This document shows, in pieces, positions 7,736 to 16,374 of a stretch of 64,000 nt of DNA (position 1 is its first letter; each line of letters opens with the position of its first letter). Source of the stretch: Pseudomonas grandcourensis (GTDB taxonomy: Bacteria > Pseudomonadota > Gammaproteobacteria > Pseudomonadales > Pseudomonadaceae); NCBI RefSeq assembly GCF_039909015.1, contig NZ_CP150919.1, positions 3,324,501 through 3,388,500 of the forward strand. The letters run 5' to 3'. A model generated the notes under the pieces. That model ran no database searches and had not been told where the DNA came from. It saw nothing but the letters and a program-made list of their open reading frames with translations. Made by a program: the position numbers and the translations under genes.

Positions 7736-8490
7736 TCGAAGATCTCGCAATTTTGGATGAAGAAGGAAGCGATGATTTCCGAGGCTTCGCTCGACTCAGA
7801 TCCTGATCGGTGGCGTATCCATTCAACTATATTTTTGAATATTACTTGTTGGTTCTGGGTTTGCTTTTTCTGAAGCAGATAGTACGTCTTGACCTGAAGG
7901 GAAATCATGGTGGATGAGTCGGGCGACTCCGCCTCGACGAGCTGTAATTTCCTCCGAACGAAGGAAAAGTAATTGCTAACATTTTCCTTTATACGGTTTC
8001 TGGTCAGCCGAGTCATGGTGTCGTTGATTTTTGAGCTTAATTCTTTTGGCTCAAGGCTAAGCTCAATATCCGCATCGGAGACGTGTTCCAAGGCATCGAT
8101 GATTTTTGCGATTTCATTCTCAATCGCATAGTCGTCCATCAGCTTTGATTGACGGTTTCGTTCCATGATTGAATGCTTGAGCGCGACCATTTCCCTATAG
8201 CCTTCGACTGTTCTCGGGTTGTCGAATTCAGTATGGCAAAGAATGCAAAGTGCTATGAGGTTGTCCGGATGATCCACGTTTTCGTGGAGTCTGAACTCAT
8301 CTTTGAGAAGCTCTAGCTCTTTAGGTTTAGGATTCAGAGGATAAATATGCGCAAGCTCGTACTTTTTGTTTGATGTCTTGGCCTTCTCATACATCAGCGG
8401 TTTTCGACATTTTGGGCATTTGGCCGAAACCTCACCTACCAACATAATGTTGACGTTCCCGGAGAAACTTTTGCGATTGTTCGTGGACAT
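7732..8490 (-). CDS. ABC-3C system effector: HNH endonuclease with C-terminal ABC-3C domain
   Basis: A 252-residue protein. Residues 20-95 form an HNH/treble-clef nuclease: zinc cysteines C25/C28 and C82/C85, with H48 (AHIYPLNP), N77 (DNLIALC) and H86 (CHTEFD) as the H-N-H residues. The C-terminal half (about 110-252) is helical, ends IIASFFIQNCEIFE, and has no other assignable domain; by position it is the system-specific C-terminal domain. AAGGA precedes the ATG. It is the first gene of the operon, so the nuclease would be made before its partners. The likely target is DNA (or RNA), activated through the ATPase. Confidence 0.8.
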   Translation of the reverse strand: MSTNNRKSFSGNVNIMLVGEVSAKCPKCRKPLMYEKAKTSNKKYELAHIYPLNPKPKELELLKDEFRLHENVDHPDNLIALCILCHTEFDNPRTVEGYREMVALKHSIMERNRQSKLMDDYAIENEIAKIIDALEHVSDADIELSLEPKELSSKINDTMTRLTRNRIKENVSNYFSFVRRKLQLVEAESPDSSTMISLQVKTYYLLQKKQTQNQQVIFKNIVEWIRHRSGSESSEASEIIASFFIQNCEIFE

Positions 8491-8903
8491 GCTCTGTTCC
8501 TTGAGACCGAGGCGAGCAAAAATGAGCTTGAGTGGATGATAGCGTAATGAGATCGTTGCTAGAAGTGCCTGTCTGGCGAGCCTGGGGCGGTAGGAGGATG
8601 GATACTATTTGGCGAGCAGGCTTGGGCTAAGCGAAAGGCGGCCTTCGAGGCACGTTTACGAGAGAAGGATCTCGCGGCTCTTCATGCAGGCAGATGATGT
8701 CATCGACTGGTACATCCTGGCTTGTGAGTTTGGTTACGATATCCAACAGAGCGACTCCAGCAGCAAGCGGTTCTATCCCTAACCATCAAAGCGGCGATCA
8801 TGCTGAGAATGGTCATTGATCCTCTATACCCTCGGTGATTCAAATTTTGCGAGTCCATGCTCACGCAGATGATGTTGTTTTGATACCGTGCTTGATTACC
8901 GAC
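8491..8903. other. Promoter side of the ABC-3C operon, with a coding-like remnant
   Basis: This gap holds the start region of the minus-strand ABC-3C operon and sequence preceding the plus-strand gene at 8904. Around 8615-8780 the plus strand reads AWAKRKAAFEARLREKDLAA in one frame and continues as DDVIDWYILACEFGYDI one base out of frame. That looks like a short frameshifted remnant rather than a gene. I could not assign it. Confidence 0.35.
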
Positions 8904-9683
8904 ATGGAGCATCGAATGGACAAGCTTGTTGCTGATTATCTGCGGCCTTGGAAGGATGCACTTCCGGCCCTTTATGACTGGAGCTTTGACCACAACCGAG
9001 CAGCAATGGAGTTTGGTTTAAGCTTCGAAGGCGCCAACTCCTTCGAGAGAACACTGGAGCTGAAATCCGGGTTGCGTCAACTGATTAAGGAAACCGATTG
9101 CCATGCCGTGCACGGCCGGGTCGCGACCTATTTCATCAAGGTCTGGGGAGGGATCACCCGCTTCTCTAAGGTTGATGAAACACTGAGTCTTTTCGCCAAT
9201 GTGAAAGGCAGTGCGGCTCCTCCGGCGGCCTACAATCCGTCATTTCAAATGATCAGCAGTTGGTCAAAGTGGGCTTCCATCGTTTGCCCTGATTGGGCGT
9301 GTATTTATGATGCTCGAGTCGCCTACTCCTTGAATGCCATCAATTATCTAGGCGGCGCCGAGTACCCTATTTTTCCTATGCCCGAAGGGCGTAATTCACG
9401 TCTGAAAATGTTGGATATCTCGACGCTGTTATTAAGCAAAGCGTTGCGGTGTTCGGCGCCTTCGGTTCATGGCGCTAGCGATCCAAAAGCAATTCGAAAA
9501 AAACATTTTATCTCGGAGCGCAATACCTACTCGACCTATCTGTCGTTGGTCAGCAACGTGAGTCAGGATCTCTGGGGTGATTCCAACCACATCCATGAGG
9601 TTGAAATGCTACTTTTTTCGCTGGCGGATGCAGACATTTATGCGGATGTTTTTAGCAGCCTCGTGAGCTCTACGGTAAAGTAA
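8904..9683 (+). CDS. Hypothetical protein beside the ABC-3C operon
   Basis: A 259-residue soluble protein from the ATG at 8904; a frame extension to 8835 is possible but adds an unconvincing N-terminus. It has a tryptophan-rich centre (WSKWASIVCPDWACIYDARVAYSLNAINYL), where the DAR...NAI pattern suggests a conserved core, but no family was recognised. It is transcribed away from the ABC-3C operon and towards mvaT, with no gene between. It may be an independent defence or phage-related gene, or a partner of its neighbour; the sequence does not decide. Confidence 0.55.
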   Translation: MEHRMDKLVADYLRPWKDALPALYDWSFDHNRAAMEFGLSFEGANSFERTLELKSGLRQLIKETDCHAVHGRVATYFIKVWGGITRFSKVDETLSLFANVKGSAAPPAAYNPSFQMISSWSKWASIVCPDWACIYDARVAYSLNAINYLGGAEYPIFPMPEGRNSRLKMLDISTLLLSKALRCSAPSVHGASDPKAIRKKHFISERNTYSTYLSLVSNVSQDLWGDSNHIHEVEMLLFSLADADIYADVFSSLVSSTVK

Positions 9684-9701
9684 TAAAAAAACGTCTTGTA
9701 T

Positions 9702-9716
9702 CGTTTTCGCAAAACG
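9702..9716. promoter_or_regulatory. Palindrome upstream of mvaT
   Basis: CGTTTT and AAAACG are separated by three bases, 48 bases before the mvaT start and 19 bases after the previous stop. It could be an operator, or a weak terminator for the preceding gene. No T-run follows immediately. Confidence 0.35.
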
Positions 9717-9763
9717 CTATCAACTTGGTTCGAATGCACCATCAGCTATCCATCGGAGTCCCT

Positions 9764-10129
9764 ATGTCAAAACTCGCAGAATTCCGCCAGCTCGAAAAAC
9801 ACCTAGCCGAACAGCTCGAAGCTCTCGAAGCCCTGAAAGGTGACGCTGGCCTGAAGAAAGAAATTGAATTCGAGACCAAGCTGCGCGCTTTGCTTGCTGA
9901 GTACGGTTACAGCCTGAAAGACGTGATCAACCTGCTTGATCCGAAGTCTGGTCGTCGCGCACCAGCAGCCGAGTCCAAGACCGGCACTCGTAAACCACGC
10001 CAAGTGAAGATCTACAAAAATCCGAACACAGGCGAAGTCGTCGAAACCAAAGGCGGCAATCACAAAACCCTGAAGGAATGGAAAGCGAAATACGGCTCTG
10101 ACACCGTCGAGTCTTGGCTGACCAAGTGA
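9764..10129 (+). CDS. mvaT: H-NS-like xenogeneic silencer of the MvaT family
   Basis: A 121-residue protein with the MvaT layout. The N-terminal coiled-coil oligomerisation region (residues 1-60) includes FRQLEKHLAEQLEALEALKG and LKKEIEFETKLRALLAEYGY. A linker with RRAPAAES follows. The C-terminal DNA-binding domain contains RQVKIYKNPNTGEVVETKGG and then NHKTLKEWK; the KGGN region is the AT-pincer that inserts in the minor groove. The ATG at 9764 is preferred to an upstream one at 9725 because it gives the standard length. MvaT proteins silence AT-rich acquired DNA. This is probably an extra, island-borne paralog (TurB-like), but its allele class cannot be told. Partial copies of the same gene lie at 37.3 and 61.6 kb. 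Confidence 0.9.
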   Translation: MSKLAEFRQLEKHLAEQLEALEALKGDAGLKKEIEFETKLRALLAEYGYSLKDVINLLDPKSGRRAPAAESKTGTRKPRQVKIYKNPNTGEVVETKGGNHKTLKEWKAKYGSDTVESWLTK

Positions 10130-10148
10130 CTTTGGTTTGAGTACAAAC

Positions 10149-10172
10149 AAGGGCCCATTAGAGGCCCTTTGT
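10149..10172 (+). terminator. Rho-independent terminator of mvaT
   Basis: A stem of AAGGGCC with GGCCCTT and a seven-base loop lies directly after the mvaT stop and is followed by a T-rich stretch. Related hairpins follow the partial mvaT copies at 37577 and 61625. Confidence 0.75.
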
Positions 10173-10303
10173 TGTAATTGAGCAGGACTCTTTGAATGAG
10201 GGAGGAGCGATTAGTCACTTAGTCGAGCCATTGCTAGCTGGCATATGACAGCTGCGACTGCGGCGCATATTTCAAGCTGTCCGTGCGTGAGGTCTTCATC
10301 GAT

Positions 10304-11296
10304 TTAGCTTAAAAGATCGGCTATGGACTCTGCTGCAAGTTGGTAGGAGCGACAGCGGGCTTGTGGATCATAGATCCGGGCGTCGATCATGAGCTCGTCA
10401 GCCTTAGTGAATTCTAAGAACTGCACAAGGCCGCTACGGACGTCATCCGAGGTGCCTATTGCCGTGAATGTGAGCTCTTGCTCCAAGCTCCGGCGTAAAT
10501 TCGGCGATATCCGTTCCATGAAGCCTTCTTCAGGTGCCGGTAATAGCGTTGGCTGACCTGTGTGAACCCCAGCCACCCATTTACGGTGGGAGCTCGCGAT
10601 CATTTCAGCCTCTGCCCGAGTGTCTGCGGCGAACACGTTGATCCCTGCCATGACGTAAGGTTTGGAAAGATGGCGAGAGGGTTTGAATTTTTTGCGGTAG
10701 ACCGATAGCGCTTCTTCAATCATCCTCGGTGCGAAGTGTGAAGCGAACGCATAGGGTAAGCCGAGCTCCGCTGCAAGGCTGGCGCCGTATGTGCTCGATC
10801 CCAGAATCCAGACTGGGATATTTTGGCCGGCACCTGGGACAGCTTGTACACCTTGATAACCTTTTCCTTCGAAGTAGTTGAGAATCTCTACAACGTCGTT
10901 TGGGAACTGATTCGGGTGCGCGTCTAATGATCTTCTAAGCGCTCGGATAGTAGCTTGGTCTGCCCCCGGTGCCCGACCTACCCCAAGGTCAATCCTGCCT
11001 GGGTAGAGCGTCTCCAAGGTACCGAATTGCTCGGCGACCATGAGTGGAGCGTGATTGGGAAGCATGATCCCACCCGAACCAATCCGAATTGACTTTGTCT
11101 GGGCTGCCAAGTGGCTCATCAGCAAGGTCGTCGACGAGGAACCTATCCCGGGCATGTTGTGGTGTTCGGCCAGCCAATATCTACGGAAGCCACATTGCTC
11201 GACATGCTGAGCCAGCTTTACCGAGTTCGCGTAGGTCTGCGCAAGGGTACTGCCGGTGTTAATAGGTACGAGGTCAAGAATGGAGAGAGCTGTCAT
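10304..11296 (-). CDS. LLM-class flavin-dependent oxidoreductase (luciferase-like)
   Basis: A 330-residue bacterial-luciferase-like TIM barrel of the MsnO8/YhbW type. The family signatures are the N-terminal LSILDLVPI, the YWLAEHHNMPGI segment, the IRIGSGGIMLPNHAPL strand, and LYPGRIDLGVGRAPG. Such enzymes use reduced FMN (sometimes F420) and O2; substrates vary and cannot be deduced. GGGAA precedes the ATG. It is the last gene on the minus strand at the left edge of the first catabolic block and could supply an oxygenation step, but no dedicated flavin reductase is adjacent. Confidence 0.85.
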   Translation of the reverse strand: MTALSILDLVPINTGSTLAQTYANSVKLAQHVEQCGFRRYWLAEHHNMPGIGSSSTTLLMSHLAAQTKSIRIGSGGIMLPNHAPLMVAEQFGTLETLYPGRIDLGVGRAPGADQATIRALRRSLDAHPNQFPNDVVEILNYFEGKGYQGVQAVPGAGQNIPVWILGSSTYGASLAAELGLPYAFASHFAPRMIEEALSVYRKKFKPSRHLSKPYVMAGINVFAADTRAEAEMIASSHRKWVAGVHTGQPTLLPAPEEGFMERISPNLRRSLEQELTFTAIGTSDDVRSGLVQFLEFTKADELMIDARIYDPQARCRSYQLAAESIADLLS

Positions 11297-11455
11297 GGTT
11301 TTCCCGATGTCTGAATGCTTACTTCAGTGTTGCAGTTGCTCTACCTGAGCAGCTACCTGTCCCAGCATGTGGGTGCTCGCAGCAGAGCTGCACCCGGCGT
11401 GGTTGGGAACGGCGAGTGCAAAATCCAAAAGTGCGAACCAATTCGATGGCGACAG

Positions 11456-11860
11456 TCATTGGGCCGCCGCTGCAACGCCGTAGGAGTCTTCGAAGAAGCG
11501 ATAGCGAGTGATCAGATCGTCGATGACCTCAAACTCGATCGCAAACTCACTTGTGATCGTCTTACCGGTGCGCAGCACCTTGCACTCCAGCGAGCCGAGA
11601 GCGACGCCGCGCTCATGCTCGGCCATCACCGTGGTGATATCGAAGCTGATTGGCTGAAGGTATTGGCCGAAGTCTCGGTAAAACGCGGCTACCGCCTGAC
11701 GACCTTTACGCTCTCCAACCCAAGGGGCGATATCTGGCGCGCCGGGGATGCTCCAATCCACGTCTTGGCTGAAACTCTCTGAAATCGATTCCGGGGTCTG
11801 ACCAGCGGAAATTTTTGCGAACAAACCACGGATTGCTTCGAGGGTTTTTTCTGTGCTCAT
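11456..11860 (-). CDS. NTF2-like / SnoaL-like small protein
   Basis: A 134-residue protein starting at the ATG at 11860 with GGAG upstream. The pattern (I..LFAKI..G, IPGAPDIAPWVGERKGRQAV, ..FYRDFGQYL, and the C-terminal F.IEFEVIDDLITRYRFFEDSY) is that of the SnoaL/NTF2-like fold, about 130 residues. Members include ketosteroid isomerase and dehydratases such as scytalone dehydratase, so a role in isomerisation or dehydration of a cyclic intermediate is possible. It is encoded next to the TIM-barrel protein at 11939 on the same strand and is probably cotranscribed with it. Confidence 0.75.
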   Translation of the reverse strand: MSTEKTLEAIRGLFAKISAGQTPESISESFSQDVDWSIPGAPDIAPWVGERKGRQAVAAFYRDFGQYLQPISFDITTVMAEHERGVALGSLECKVLRTGKTITSEFAIEFEVIDDLITRYRFFEDSYGVAAAAQ

Positions 11861-11938
11861 GGTTTCAGACTCCAATGATGGGAAGGCAAATGGCTTTCAG
11901 CTCTCGCAGAGCTGAAAGCCTGGCGTCACGACTCGGAT

Positions 11939-12796
11939 TTACATATCGAACTGGCTGATGGTCGCCTGGAAGGCACGATTGGCCATGGTTTCCAGGGGCA
12001 GCTTGCGCTCGACGTCGGAAAGAATCTCCAGACCCCATGGGCCTTGGTAACCCGCCGCCTGGACTGCTTTGATGAACGCTGGTAAGTCGAATACGCCTTC
12101 ACCTGGCAAGCAGCGTTTGTGAATGGTGTCCATCCACAGCGGTTCCACGGCATATTTGTGGGCATCGTTGAGTTCGATCGACTTGATAAAGCGTGCAGGG
12201 ATTTTGGCTATTTCGCTGAAATCGACGCCGCCTCGGCTGAGGTGCCAGATGTCCAACAGAATTCCGCCGTTAGGCTGATTCGCGCCTTCCACAATGGCCA
12301 GGGCGGTCTCTACCGTGCGGACGTTACTGAAAGGCATGATCTCCAGCACGATGTTCACACCGACCTCTGCTGCTTGTTGGCAGAGCAAGGTGAACTCTTT
12401 GACCATCAACTTGATGTCTGCGACGTCTTCGCCAATGCCAGGGCCAATCTTGATGGAGCGAGCGCCCAGTTCTTTAGCTGCGTGAATCAGCTCTTGGCGC
12501 ACCTTGTCCGACTGACGACGGCGCTCACCGCTGTGGTACCAGTCAACAAGGAACTCCAGCTCAACGTGTTTGATACCGTTGTCTTGAAGGATCTGCTTCA
12601 TGGCCGGGAAGCCGATCTTGTCGACCGTATCCATCATCCCATTGTGAACTAGGCCGATACCTTTGAAGCCTGCGTTCGCGGCAGCCTCCATACGATCCTT
12701 GAAGGAAAATGGGCTGACTTCGCTTGGGCCCATCGGGTAAATATCGCCGGCAATTGTCCAGTAGGCTGCCAACAGTTCAATGTTTTGAGTAGTCAT
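11939..12796 (-). CDS. Sugar phosphate isomerase/epimerase-like TIM barrel (copy 1)
   Basis: A 285-residue AP-endonuclease-2/xylose-isomerase-like TIM barrel. The metal-binding residues expected of the fold are visible: E in VLEIMPFSN, D and H in LLDIWHLSRGG, and a late E in GLEIL. It is a clear paralog of the protein at 22277, with long identical stretches such as LEIMPFSNVRT and AVEPLW. Family members include IolE/IolI, 3-dehydroshikimate dehydratase and 3-keto-sugar lyases. I infer a dehydratase, isomerase or lyase acting on an oxidised cyclitol or glycoside. AGAGGA precedes the ATG. The divergent neighbour is a LysR gene. Confidence 0.85.
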   Translation of the reverse strand: MTTQNIELLAAYWTIAGDIYPMGPSEVSPFSFKDRMEAAANAGFKGIGLVHNGMMDTVDKIGFPAMKQILQDNGIKHVELEFLVDWYHSGERRRQSDKVRQELIHAAKELGARSIKIGPGIGEDVADIKLMVKEFTLLCQQAAEVGVNIVLEIMPFSNVRTVETALAIVEGANQPNGGILLDIWHLSRGGVDFSEIAKIPARFIKSIELNDAHKYAVEPLWMDTIHKRCLPGEGVFDLPAFIKAVQAAGYQGPWGLEILSDVERKLPLETMANRAFQATISQFDM

Positions 12797-12905
12797 CTCG
12801 AATCCTCTGTATCTAGGTTGTGAATCAACGTGGGATCAGATTAAGGTAGAGATTCGGTGTGATAAACTACATAAAACTCCTTATAGAGTTGACTAAAGGT
12901 GGACA

Positions 12906-13820
12906 ATGGCACAGGTCGAACAAGCCCTCAGTGGTGTCATGATTTTTGTTGCGGCAGCCCGTGCGGGAAGTTTTACCGTTGCGGCTGATCGCCTTGGCAT
13001 CACTAAATCGGCGGTGGGGAAAAGCATCGCGAAATTGGAAGAGCGGCTCGGTTGCAAGCTGTTCCACCGCACCACTCGTAGCCTCGGACTCACGGTGGAT
13101 GGCGAGGCTTACTTTGCTAGCTGCTCAGTGGCTTTGGACGAGATTCTGGCAGCGGAAGCGTTCTTGACCAGCCATCAGCAAACGCCCAGCGGACGCCTCA
13201 GGATCGATCTTCCTGCAGCCTATGGGCGAAGTATTGTCCTTCCAGTATTGCTGGACATCATCGACACCAATCCCGAGCTCAAGCTGACAGTGACCTTCAC
13301 AGACCATGTGATCGATCTGATTGAAGAGGGCATTGATCTGAGCATTCGATTCGGAACGCTGAAGGACTCCAGCGGCCTCGTAGCGCGCCGTTTAACGGTT
13401 CAAAAGCAGATCATTTGTGCTGCGCCACGGTATCTTGAAAAGCGCGGCTGTCCTGAGTCACTGGAGGACTTGCAGAACCACAGCTGCATCGTGAATTACC
13501 GGAAAGGGCAGCGGCTGAGCTGGAGTGTTCTTGATAATGCTGGACAACTCACGAGGATCATTCCTCCGGGTACCCATGAAGTGGGTGACGGTGACGCGAT
13601 CGTTGCCATGACAGTCGCTGGTCACGGCATCTGTCAGATGCCCAGCTCTCTGGTACGCGACCATCTCCAGGCTGGACGTCTGGTGCCAGTTTTAGAGCAA
13701 TACAGCCCTGGAGATGTAGAAATTCATGCAGTCTGGCCACAGACGCGTCACCTGCTGCCCAAGGTTCGGCGGGTGGTGGACGAACTGGTGGTTCGAGCTG
13801 AACGAGGCGCGTTGGATTGA
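12906..13820 (+). CDS. LysR-family transcriptional regulator
   Basis: A 304-residue LysR regulator. The winged helix-turn-helix is at residues 10-65 (RAGSFTVAADRLGITKSAVGKSIAKLEERLGCKLF), followed by a type-2 periplasmic-binding-like effector domain to about 295. It is divergent from the minus-strand genes starting at 12796, with a 109-base gap that contains AT-rich sequence and probably both promoters. It most likely controls the TIM-barrel/NTF2/LLM genes to its left. The inducer is unknown. Confidence 0.9.
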   Translation: MAQVEQALSGVMIFVAAARAGSFTVAADRLGITKSAVGKSIAKLEERLGCKLFHRTTRSLGLTVDGEAYFASCSVALDEILAAEAFLTSHQQTPSGRLRIDLPAAYGRSIVLPVLLDIIDTNPELKLTVTFTDHVIDLIEEGIDLSIRFGTLKDSSGLVARRLTVQKQIICAAPRYLEKRGCPESLEDLQNHSCIVNYRKGQRLSWSVLDNAGQLTRIIPPGTHEVGDGDAIVAMTVAGHGICQMPSSLVRDHLQAGRLVPVLEQYSPGDVEIHAVWPQTRHLLPKVRRVVDELVVRAERGALD

Positions 13821-13976
13821 TGTTTCGCGTCGATTGAATTGAAGGGCAATGAAGTTGGGATTTGTCGTGCGTTCAATGAAAGCCGACGGAATGGGATAGT
13901 GAGCTAACGGCCAGGTGATCGAGTGACGTACGCAAACGGATTTTTCGTACGACGTCGATAACAATCCAGTTCTACT

Positions 13977-15008
13977 TTACTCACCAGCAAACTGGATCAG
14001 GAACTTCGGAGCTGTTTGGCCTGACTCATTCATGCGTTCGAGCAGCGTCACCGCTGACTCAGGGGGAGCTATTTGCGCGATTAGCCGTTCCGGATCGATT
14101 TTCCCTCTGGCAAAAAGGCTGAGCGTTTCGCCATAACAATCAATGCCGTGCAAAATGCCATGAATTGTCAGATCTTTTAACGCAATGTCTGCCTGGTTCA
14201 CATTCTTCGAAGGGGCGCTTGCAAGCCCTATAAGCGCGAGCCGAGCGCCCATATCAGCGATGTCGCACGCCAGGCTCATAGCCGACCCTGTGCCGGAGGT
14301 TTCGATGACAACGTCGTAGTTATTACGCTGAGCTTTTTTCGGGGACAGAACATGTGTTGCCCCCAGTTCAAGTGCAAACTGGAGTTCTGACTCAGCAAGA
14401 CCAATCACATCGACTGTGAGGGCGGTCTGTTTTGCCACGAGCAGGCTCATAAGGCCCAAGGTGCCTGAGCCGATCACGGCGACTCTGTCAGCCATGTTGA
14501 TCTGAGTGCGAGCACACGCGCTGTATGCGCTGACCATCGGTTCGGTAAGGGTGGCTGATTTCAACGAGACGTTACCGGGAACGACTGTTACCGCATAATC
14601 CGGGACTGCGATGTAGTCAGCAGCAGCTCCGGACATAAAACGCTGGCCAACTTCCTTGAGGTTTCGGCATTGTTGTCGTTTTCCTCGCTGACATCGGTCA
14701 CATTTTAGGCATGGAACCATGCTGTGGCCGACCACGCGGGCACCAATTTGCGGGTGTTTGACGCCTTCGCCAACTGCAACCACTATGCCGGTGTATTCGT
14801 GTCCGAAGATAAACGGATATTGAATGTAGCCCTTTTCAATATAGAAACTGTTTCCCGAATACAGATGGGAGTCAGTGCCGCAAATGCCAACATACGCAGT
14901 TTTGACGATGATCTCTCCGGGCTTGGTTACCGGCGCGTCGACCTCACCCAAGTTGAGTTGAGAAGGGCCACTCATCAAGAGCGCTTTCATCTTGTGTTTG
15001 TTACACAT
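13977..15008 (-). CDS. Zinc-binding alcohol/polyol dehydrogenase (MDR family)
   Basis: A 343-residue medium-chain dehydrogenase. It shows the catalytic-zinc motif GICGTDSH, the GHEYTGIVVAVGEGV signature and the structural-zinc cysteines in CLKCDRCQRGKRQQC. The Rossmann nucleotide site is VIGSGTLGLMSLL. The overall type is close to sorbitol/threonine dehydrogenases, implying NAD(P)-dependent oxidation of a secondary alcohol. The ATG at 15008 has GGAG five bases upstream. It lies on the same strand as the Gfo/Idh/MocA and SDR genes and could oxidise the imported polyol or an intermediate. Confidence 0.85.
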   Translation of the reverse strand: MCNKHKMKALLMSGPSQLNLGEVDAPVTKPGEIIVKTAYVGICGTDSHLYSGNSFYIEKGYIQYPFIFGHEYTGIVVAVGEGVKHPQIGARVVGHSMVPCLKCDRCQRGKRQQCRNLKEVGQRFMSGAAADYIAVPDYAVTVVPGNVSLKSATLTEPMVSAYSACARTQINMADRVAVIGSGTLGLMSLLVAKQTALTVDVIGLAESELQFALELGATHVLSPKKAQRNNYDVVIETSGTGSAMSLACDIADMGARLALIGLASAPSKNVNQADIALKDLTIHGILHGIDCYGETLSLFARGKIDPERLIAQIAPPESAVTLLERMNESGQTAPKFLIQFAGE

Positions 15009-15204
15009 AGCTACTCCATGTGTCGCGCATGCCTCTACTCCTCAAAGCGAGAGATTACGGATGCGCGAACCAGACTCGGGTGCGCACGCGACTTTTTTGC
15101 TTGAGCCTGCTGAGCTCAGCAGAGAAAAATACTGTTGTGCTCTCAATGAAAATAACCAGCATCTCCCTAGTCGTTACGAGCACGACAGGGAGTGAGGGGC
15201 TGAT

Positions 15205-16293
15205 CTAACTGAGCAATACTTCTTGTCCGTGTTGGGCTGCCGACTCGAAAAGTGCTTCGAGGATCACGTTGATGTTGTGGGCCTGCGTGGCGGGGACTTG
15301 CGATGGCAATCCGTTTCTCAGAGAGTTGACGAAGGCTGCGGCCTCTCGATCGAAATACACCGGATTGCCAATCTCAGCGATCTCGGGCGAATACACTGTT
15401 TTGCGCACGGCCCATATCTCCGGGAAGCTTGTTTCGTTCCAGTGTGTCCATCCCTGCGGATGTCCGATTTTTCCGTCATGGTAGAGCTTGTAGGACGCAG
15501 GCATGGGCGTTGAGTGCATCACGCCATGTGTGCCATAAGCGGTGATATCCCAGCTCTCCGTCCATGGCATGGGATCCCAGGATGTGAAGTCGATCGTTAC
15601 GATCTTGTCGTCATAGTTGAGCACTGCTGCGGCGGCGTCCTCACGCGCAGAGTCGCTCATCTGTCCTTCGAATTTGGTGATACGAGCGTTGACCGACTTG
15701 GGCATGCCAAAGTGGAGGAGAATGCGGTCAATCGTATGGCATCCGATTACGTAAAAAGCGCCACCAAGGTCACCTGGCTGCTTCATGTGATTCGTATCGG
15801 CCTCTTCATGTGAGCACCCGGCATGAGCACGCACCTGGAGAACCTTGCCTATTTCTCCGCTCTGCAAAACCTGCTGCATCTTCTCCACTGAAGGTGTGAA
15901 CCTCCAGCAATACCCAACCTGGAACAGGTTGCCGGTGCGCTGCACCGCTTCTACGACCCGGGCGGTGTCTTCTGAGCGGCGCCCTGCTGGTTTCTCGCAG
16001 AGTACGGCTTTTCCTGCTTCTAGTGCTTCGATCGCCCAGTCAGCCATCAGATAGCTTTTCGGATGCACCAAGATGACGTGTACATTCGGATCGTTCAGGA
16101 TTTCCTCTTTGCTGCGCGCTTGTAAACCGAGTGCGTCCACGAACGGTTCTAGCAGGGGGCTGTCATCATACGCGCCAAGAAATTGCACATTGGGCATGCG
16201 CTGAAAAGCCTTCACGCGCCCGGACGTATGGGGGTGGGTAATGCCTAGACACGCTACGCCTAGCTTGGTTTCGCTGGTGACTTTCTGTGACAT
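15205..16293 (-). CDS. Gfo/Idh/MocA-family oxidoreductase (copy 1)
   Basis: A 362-residue two-domain dehydrogenase. The N-terminal Rossmann segment is CLGITHPHTSGR, a divergent nucleotide loop; the family signature CEKPAG follows. The C-terminal alpha/beta domain contains GGAFYVIGCHTIDRI, where the histidine is a candidate catalytic residue. Known members oxidise or reduce sugars, cyclitols and glycosides, often at C3. GAGGAG precedes the ATG. It is distinct from the IolG-like protein at 23228. Together with the TIM barrels it resembles oxidation/elimination pathways such as levoglucosan or 3-keto-glycoside breakdown, but the substrate is not shown by the sequence. Confidence 0.85.
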   Translation of the reverse strand: MSQKVTSETKLGVACLGITHPHTSGRVKAFQRMPNVQFLGAYDDSPLLEPFVDALGLQARSKEEILNDPNVHVILVHPKSYLMADWAIEALEAGKAVLCEKPAGRRSEDTARVVEAVQRTGNLFQVGYCWRFTPSVEKMQQVLQSGEIGKVLQVRAHAGCSHEEADTNHMKQPGDLGGAFYVIGCHTIDRILLHFGMPKSVNARITKFEGQMSDSAREDAAAAVLNYDDKIVTIDFTSWDPMPWTESWDITAYGTHGVMHSTPMPASYKLYHDGKIGHPQGWTHWNETSFPEIWAVRKTVYSPEIAEIGNPVYFDREAAAFVNSLRNGLPSQVPATQAHNINVILEALFESAAQHGQEVLLS

Positions 16294-16374
16294 TTTGGAC
16301 TCCTCGTTGTATGCAATTACTGCCCCACCCTCTACCGGTGGGGCGATTCACTCCGTTGAGCTTGGAGGGTGAGG

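Noticed and set aside
13821..13976. Possible operon link between the LysR at 12906 and the ADH at 13977
   Set aside because: The genes converge, so they cannot be cotranscribed, and no terminator of clear strength was seen between them.
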